A stretch of 64,000 nt of DNA. Source: JAENVU01 sp963765075. GTDB lineage: Bacteria; Actinomycetota; Acidimicrobiia; IMCC26256; JAENVU01. Where the stretch lies: the NCBI GenBank assembly GCA_963765075.1, contig CAVXVA010000001.1, forward strand, positions 620,001 through 684,000. Reading direction: 5' to 3'. Of this stretch, positions 59,660 through 64,000 are shown piece after piece (the first letter of the stretch is position 1; the number at the start of each line of letters is the position of its first letter). The notes beneath the pieces are model-generated. The model did not search any database. It was not told where the DNA came from and worked only from the letters and a program-made list of their open reading frames with translations. A program made the translations under genes and the position numbers.

Positions 59660-60757
59660 ATGGACTTCAGCTGGAGTGCAGAACAGCAGGACTTGCGGGC
59701 CGAGGCTCGCACGGTCGCCGCCGATGCCGTGGCTCGCTTCGGCCGGCACAACGACAGCTGGATCAACGGCTACTCCAAGGAATTCGCCCGGGAACTCGGT
59801 GCCCGTGGCTGGATCGGCATGACCTGGCCGGTCGAGTTCGGCGGTGGCGGTCGACCGGCGGTCGACCGGTTGATCATCGGCGAGGAACTCATCGCGGCCG
59901 GTGCGCCGATCGCGGCCATGTGGTTCGCCGACCGCCAAATGGGACCATCCCTCATCGCCCACGGCACCCCGGACCAACAAGCCACCTTCCTGCCGGCGAT
60001 CCTCTCGGGCGAGGCCACCTGGTGCATTGGTATGAGCGAACCAGAAGCCGGCAGCGACCTCGCATCCTTGCGGACGAGTGCCGTGCGCGACGGCGACGAA
60101 TGGCGCATCAACGGGCAGAAGATCTGGACCAGCTTCGGCGCGGTGGCCGACGCGTGTTACCTCATCTGTCGTACCGGCCACGGCACCGCGCCCCATCACG
60201 GCATCAGCGAGATCATCGTTCCGATGGACACCCCCGGGATCGAGGTGCGGCCCATCCACGACATGACCACCAATCGTCACTTCTGCGAGGTCTTCTTCTC
60301 CGACGTGCGGGTACCCATCGCGAACCTGGTCGGCACGGAAGGCGCGGCCTTCCGCCAGACCATGCGCCAACTCGAGCACGAGCGGGGCGGCATCGATCGG
60401 TTGGTTTCGAATCATGCGCTGTATCTCATCGCCCGCGCGCACGCCGATACCACCGACCTGCGCGTGCGCCAGGCCATCGCCCGGATCGAGACGGGCTATC
60501 GGCTCGGCCGGATCCTCGTGACCCGCGAAGCGCTCGGGCAGGCGCCGGCAGGATTCAGCGCCGCCACCAAGTGTGTGTGCACCGAGCACGAGCAAGTCGT
60601 CGCGGAGTTCGTGGCGAGTGCCCTGGGCGCAGACGCCATGCTCTGGGACGACGTCACCCGCGGCCTCTCGTACTCCCCGGCGTACACGATCATGGGCGGC
60701 ACCTCCGACGTCATGCGCAACATCGTCGGTGAGCGGGTGCTCGGCCTCCCGCGTTGA
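59660..60757 (+). CDS. Acyl-CoA dehydrogenase
   Basis: 365-residue acyl-CoA dehydrogenase. Seen: MDFSWSAEQQDLRAEARTVA, MTWPVEFGGGGRPAVDRLII, CIGMSEPEAGSDLASLRTSA (flavin domain), INGQKIWTSFGAVADACYLI and the C-terminal IMGGTSDVMRNIVGERVLGL, where D stands at the place of the usual catalytic Glu in TxE; in FadE-type enzymes the base can lie elsewhere, so activity is uncertain. ATG 59660. Divergent from the D-aminoacylase-like gene; a Dabb gene follows 52 bases downstream. Confidence 0.9.
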   Translation: MDFSWSAEQQDLRAEARTVAADAVARFGRHNDSWINGYSKEFARELGARGWIGMTWPVEFGGGGRPAVDRLIIGEELIAAGAPIAAMWFADRQMGPSLIAHGTPDQQATFLPAILSGEATWCIGMSEPEAGSDLASLRTSAVRDGDEWRINGQKIWTSFGAVADACYLICRTGHGTAPHHGISEIIVPMDTPGIEVRPIHDMTTNRHFCEVFFSDVRVPIANLVGTEGAAFRQTMRQLEHERGGIDRLVSNHALYLIARAHADTTDLRVRQAIARIETGYRLGRILVTREALGQAPAGFSAATKCVCTEHEQVVAEFVASALGADAMLWDDVTRGLSYSPAYTIMGGTSDVMRNIVGERVLGLPR

Positions 60758-60809
60758 GGTCATCGGGCCGGCACCCGACTCCACCCGGGGAGTTCGCTAG
60801 GTTGGCCCG

Positions 60810-61106
60810 ATGTTCCGACACGTCGTGATGTTCCAGCTGAAGCCGGAGGCGACCGACGCCGAACGGGTCGCGATCAGCTCCGGACTCGCCGCCCTCCCGG
60901 CCGCCATCGACGCCATCCGCGCCTACCGATTCGGTCCCGACGCCGGGCTCGCGCCCGACAACTGGGACTTCGTGGTGGTCGCCGACTTCGACGACGAAGC
61001 GGGATACCTGGTCTACCGAGATCACCCTGCCCACCAGGCCGTGATCGCCGACGCCATCAAACCGGCCATCTCCGCTCGCGCCGCAGTGCAGTACTCCGCC
61101 GACTGA
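60810..61106 (+). CDS. Dabb-domain (stress-responsive A/B barrel) protein
   Basis: 98-residue alpha+beta barrel protein. Seen: MFRHVVMFQLKPEATDAERV, RFGPDAGLAPDNWDFVVVAD and VYRDHPAHQAVIADAIKPAI, the Dabb signature with a conserved His-Pro-x-His. These dimeric barrels include polyketide cyclases and, in many bacteria, proteins with unknown small-molecule roles. ATG 60810. Co-directional with the acyl-CoA dehydrogenase and convergent with the amidohydrolase. Confidence 0.9.
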   Translation: MFRHVVMFQLKPEATDAERVAISSGLAALPAAIDAIRAYRFGPDAGLAPDNWDFVVVADFDDEAGYLVYRDHPAHQAVIADAIKPAISARAAVQYSAD

Positions 61107-61115
61107 CCGATCAGG

Positions 61116-62118
61116 TCACGCCCCGGGCGACGAGTCGAGCCGGAGCAAGCGCCTCGCGTTCACGTCGAGGGTGCGAGCCAGTGCGGCGTCACCCCAACTC
61201 GGATCGGCCGTCTGATCCCAGCCCGCGAGATTCGTCCCACCGACGAGGTGACCGTCGCCGAACGCCCCGCGCAACGCGCACAACGCCTCCGGGCCACCGA
61301 CGTGCGCGTCCCACCACAGCCGCGCCAGACGCGCCTCGACGGCACCGGGTTCACGCAGCTCGCCGGTCGACCACGGTCGGGTCCGCGCCGCGTGGGCCAT
61401 TCGTTCGGCCAGCCAGGCGGTCGCACCGCCGCCGTGACTGATGCACACATCCAGCTCGGGATGGCGGTCGAGCACACCGCCGAGCACCAGGGTTGCCACT
61501 GCGAGTGATTCCTCGTACGCGAAGCCCAGCCAGAGGTCGGCGTCGAATCGCGCCCGACGCGGGTCGCGACGAGCTCCGTCCACACCGTCGGGCGCCGGGT
61601 GCACGAACACCGGGACATCGAGCTCGGTACACGTCGACCAGAGACCATCGAACGCGGCGTCGTCGAGTTCTCGTCCCAGATCCGTGCCGATGTAGGGCGC
61701 GACCAGCCCCAGCTGGGTGACCGCGCGGTGCAACTCGGCGATGGCGGCATCGGGCTCTTGCATCGGCAACTGGGCGAACCCGCGGAGCCGATCCGGGGCG
61801 CGGGCCACGAACGCCGCGAGTTCGTCGTTGTGACGGCGACAGAACGCAACCGCCCACTCGGCGTCGGCCCGCGAAGTAGGTGAGCGGGTTCGGCGACAGC
61901 ACCGCCACGGTGATGCCGAGTTGGTCCATCGCCGCGAGCCGACGATCGAGGTCCATGAACGGCGAGTCTCGGTACCGCACGCCGATCAGCGTGTAGTCCC
62001 CCACCCGAAAGCAGGGAGGTCGACCCGTGTCCGTATCGCCGTCGTCCAGTTCGGGGCCCAACGGGCCGGCCGCGCCGAGCACCGATTCGAGCACCACGTG
62101 CGCGTGCAGATCGATCAT
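61116..62118 (-). CDS. Amidohydrolase 2-family hydrolase/decarboxylase, frame-broken near 61875
   Basis: About 334 residues in two frames. N-terminus from ATG 62118: MIDLHAHVVLESVLGAAGPL (metal HxH), VGDYTLIGVRYRDSPFMDLD, GITVAVLSPNPLTYFAG. One extra base at about 61870-61880 leads into ADAEWAVAFCRRHNDELAAF, FAQLPMQEPDAAIAELHRAV, VFVHPAPDGVDG, DVCISHGGGATAWLAERMAH and the C-terminal LARTLDVNARRLLRL. ACMSD-like family: decarboxylation or hydrolysis of a cyclic acid. Follows the P450 stop by ten bases, so the ThuA-P450-amidohydrolase order looks operonic. Confidence 0.85.
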
Positions 62119-62128
62119 CGACGGGGAA

Positions 62129-63355
62129 TCACGATGACGCATCCACGTTGTCGAACCGCACCGGGTAGCGCGACCAGTACCCGCGGTCGCTGGTGGGATC
62201 CAGTACCGGCGGGTCCTCGGGATCGAGGCGGGCGCCCGCCGCCAGCACCGCCTGGACCGCGACCGGCACCAGTCCGTACAGGTGGTCGGGGCCGGCGGTG
62301 CTCCCCCGGGGGTCGAGTCCGGCCGCGAGGTCCTGGCCGATACATGCGTGCATGCCGGTGCCGAAACTGAGTCCCCACGGCGCGACCGAATCGGGGAGGG
62401 CCCGATGAACGTCGAACGCTCCGGGATCCTCGCCGAACGCGGCCGGATCCCGATTCGCCGCCATGAGATTGATCACCACTTGGTCACCCGGCTCGAGGTG
62501 GGTCCCGTCGGCCAGTTCGAGCGGCTCGGCGACCCAACGCATCGCGACCGGGCTCGACGGTTGCAGCCGCACGGTCTCGTGCACACAGCGCTGAAGAAAT
62601 CCGAGATCGGTGCGGGCCCGGGCGCCGTCGGCGGGCGCGGTGACGTCCAGGCCGAAGATGTTGTGCAGGGTGCGCACGAACGCGGTCGCGGACGTGTGCG
62701 CGCCGGCCAGGAGGAAGAAGCACGTTTCCCGGAGCACGACATCCGCCGGCAGCTCCAGGTTGTCCTGGTTCCGCAACAACACCGTGAGGACGTCGCGCGG
62801 GAGTGCGTCCTCGGCACGCGTGCCGGCGCCGACTTCGGCAATGAGCTGCCGCCGCCGTGTGATCGACGGGCGCAGGAACTCTTCGTCGAACGATACGAGC
62901 GCCCCCGCAACCTCGGCCCGCTTCGCATCACGGTCGCCGGTGTAGTGCGCGAGCGTGGCACCCTCGATGAACCGCATCATGTAGGAGTAGAGATGGAAGG
63001 TCTCCTCCGCCGTCCCGAGCGGACGATCGACCCCGGCAGTGAGCGCGGCAAGATTCATCATCATGTGGTGGCTCAGGGTCACCAGTTCGGCCTCACCCGC
63101 CGCCCGGTAGGGCGCCAAGGTCTCCTCGACGATCGGCGGAAACAGATCCCGCTCGTAGTGATCGTGGGTGTCGCGCCGGAAGAGCCGATTCTCGAGTCGC
63201 CGCCGGTTGCGGTGATCATCGCCATGCAGGTTGACCAGCACATCGGCCATCACCACTTCACCCTCGTCGTACAGCGCCTGACGAAGATCACGATGACGGA
63301 ACGCCGCGCGCGCGTCGTCGTGCGAGGTGATGGTCACGACCCGGTACTCAGACAT
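62129..63355 (-). CDS. Cytochrome P450
   Basis: 408-residue P450. Motifs: I-helix FFLLAGAHTSATAFVRTLHN, the ExxR in CVHETVRLQPSSPVAMRWV and the haem loop LSFGTGMHACIGQDLAAGLD. Atypical points: the N-terminus is short (MSEYRVVTITSHDDARAAF) and the C-terminus extends after the haem loop. ATG 63355 overlaps the ThuA stop by eight bases. It forms a unit with ThuA-like and amidohydrolase genes. Substrate unknown; the atypical N-terminus makes a specialised CYP family likely. Confidence 0.9.
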   Translation of the reverse strand: MSEYRVVTITSHDDARAAFRHRDLRQALYDEGEVVMADVLVNLHGDDHRNRRRLENRLFRRDTHDHYERDLFPPIVEETLAPYRAAGEAELVTLSHHMMMNLAALTAGVDRPLGTAEETFHLYSYMMRFIEGATLAHYTGDRDAKRAEVAGALVSFDEEFLRPSITRRRQLIAEVGAGTRAEDALPRDVLTVLLRNQDNLELPADVVLRETCFFLLAGAHTSATAFVRTLHNIFGLDVTAPADGARARTDLGFLQRCVHETVRLQPSSPVAMRWVAEPLELADGTHLEPGDQVVINLMAANRDPAAFGEDPGAFDVHRALPDSVAPWGLSFGTGMHACIGQDLAAGLDPRGSTAGPDHLYGLVPVAVQAVLAAGARLDPEDPPVLDPTSDRGYWSRYPVRFDNVDASS

Positions 63356-64000
63356 CGACGTGCTCCTGATTGATCGACGCGCGTCGTCGGGCCCACGTGA
63401 GGGCCTCGACGATCAGGCGTGTGTGTTGCGGGTGCCGAAGCGACGCGGCATCGTGGCCGAGCAGGTCGGTGACGACCCGGCCGGCACCCGCCTCGTGCGT
63501 CCAGACGACCGGTTGGCGCGTGGCGCCGACGACGCCCTCGAACAACGGGACGACATCGGACTCCATGGCGAGATCGCAGTACAGCTCATCGCGGAGCACG
63601 AACGCCGACTCGCCCGAGCCGATCGGATGGTGGAGACCAGCGTCGGTAGGTTCGACGCGCAGGTCGCCGAGCGGTGGATGCATCGACATGTCCCATCGCC
63701 ACGTGCCCCGCAGCAATCGGTGCCACGCCGGATCGGCATCGAAGCAGATCGCAGCGGTGTGAAGCGCGAGCAACCCTCCACCCTCCACGACGTGCCGTTC
63801 GAGTCGAGCCGCATCGGTCGGATCCAGTGTGAACGCGAACTGCTCGCGATCGGCGGCGTACTGATCGGCGCTCATCCGCCAGCGCAACGCATTCACGGTG
63901 ACCATGGACCAGGGTGGGTTGGCACCGGCCTCGGCATCGGCGAGGGCGGCGAAGAAGCGATCGGGTTCGGTCACGACCGTCGAATCGAGACCCAGTCCGG
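63348..64000 (-). CDS. ThuA-like domain protein, 5' end cut by window edge
   Basis: About 217 residues visible. Seen: DRFFAALADAEAGANPPWSM, FTLDPTDAARLERHVVEGGG, LLALHTAAICFDADPAWHRL, MHPPLGDLRVEPTDAGLHHP, DELYCDLAMESDVVPLFEG, TRQPVVWTHEAGAGRVVTDLL and LGHDAASLRHPQHTRL, the ThuA (class I glutamine-amidotransferase-like) fold with GGGLLALH and a conserved late GH. ThuA proteins take part in trehalose or other glycoside catabolism. An in-frame GTG at 63974 exists, but the reading continues into 64000 with plausible sequence, so the real start is beyond the window. Confidence 0.83.
   Translation of the reverse strand, partial: GLGLDSTVVTEPDRFFAALADAEAGANPPWSMVTVNALRWRMSADQYAADREQFAFTLDPTDAARLERHVVEGGGLLALHTAAICFDADPAWHRLLRGTWRWDMSMHPPLGDLRVEPTDAGLHHPIGSGESAFVLRDELYCDLAMESDVVPLFEGVVGATRQPVVWTHEAGAGRVVTDLLGHDAASLRHPQHTRLIVEALTWARRRASINQEHVDV

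Noticed and set aside
1..64000. CRISPR arrays, tRNA, rRNA, insertion sequences or prophage genes
   Set aside because: No repeat-spacer structure, tRNA-like cloverleaf, transposase or phage pattern was found by reading; a dedicated scan could still find short elements.

Overview
The window is GC-rich, densely coded DNA with many one-base or four-base start/stop overlaps (ATGA, GTGA, TGATG) and frequent GTG starts. Its gene content includes many acyl-CoA dehydrogenases, four cytochromes P450, MaoC-type and crotonase-type enzymes, degenerate thiolases with a DUF35 protein, MMPL and lipoproteins. This points to a member of the Actinomycetota, most likely an Acidimicrobiia-like lineage with a large lipid, terpenoid or alicyclic catabolic repertoire. 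The lineage is an inference from style and content; no rRNA or tRNA gene is present to confirm it.

Layout. 1-4.5 kb: start of a class I fructose-bisphosphate aldolase, a TauE/SafE permease, a hydrolase, an acyl-CoA dehydrogenase and an AhpD-like protein. 4.8-10.8 kb: a P450, a DUF302 plus lipoprotein pair divergent from an MMPL transporter (with CsoR-type operator palindromes between them), and an amidase. 10.8-16.4 kb: a minus-strand operon (SDR, acyl-CoA dehydrogenase, crotonase, acyl-CoA ligase) divergent from a MaoC-like dehydratase. 16.4-22.8 kb: oxidoreductase/VOC/CocE-like operon, a second secreted hydrolase and an acyl-CoA ligase. 22.9-27.1 kb: a lipoprotein and a MarR-thiolase-SDR-enoyl-CoA hydratase beta-oxidation operon. 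27.4-35.6 kb: an envelope redox/copper region with a multicopper oxidase, a SurE-domain lipoprotein, CcdA, a thioredoxin-like protein, a cupredoxin, a DUF1996 protein, a beta-helix lipoprotein and a PDZ protein. 35.6-39.9 kb: thioesterase, P450, amidohydrolase, P450. 39.9-46.7 kb: release factor 3 and a six-gene minus-strand operon (DUF35 protein, two thiolase-like proteins, dehydrogenase, CMD protein, methyltransferase-fold protein). 46.9-54.6 kb: a PIN toxin-antitoxin pair, a Baeyer-Villiger-type monooxygenase, a large membrane/kinase-like/flippase fusion and a PAS-GGDEF-EAL protein. 54.6-57 kb: a heavily frame-broken aldehyde dehydrogenase and a 0.9 kb gene-poor stretch. 57-64 kb: a membrane protein, D-aminoacylase-like amidohydrolase, acyl-CoA dehydrogenase, Dabb protein, amidohydrolase, P450 and a ThuA-like protein cut by the window edge.

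Most notable finding. The gene overlapping ccdA (31262-31780) encodes a secreted thioredoxin/TlpA-like protein in which the first cysteine of the CxxC redox motif is replaced by an in-frame TGA (W-A-P-H-TGA-P-I-C). The reading frame continues intact for 98 more codons through the conserved cis-proline region, and a 7-bp hairpin with a G-first three-base loop lies 35 nt after the TGA, as in bacterial SECIS elements. This is best read as an undescribed selenocysteine-containing partner of CcdA.

Quality caveat. Eight genes carry apparent single-base indels, mostly in GC-rich runs, and the aldehyde dehydrogenase carries many. These look mainly like consensus errors or local decay. The TGA in the thioredoxin gene is different in kind: a substitution with no frame loss, exactly at the catalytic position.
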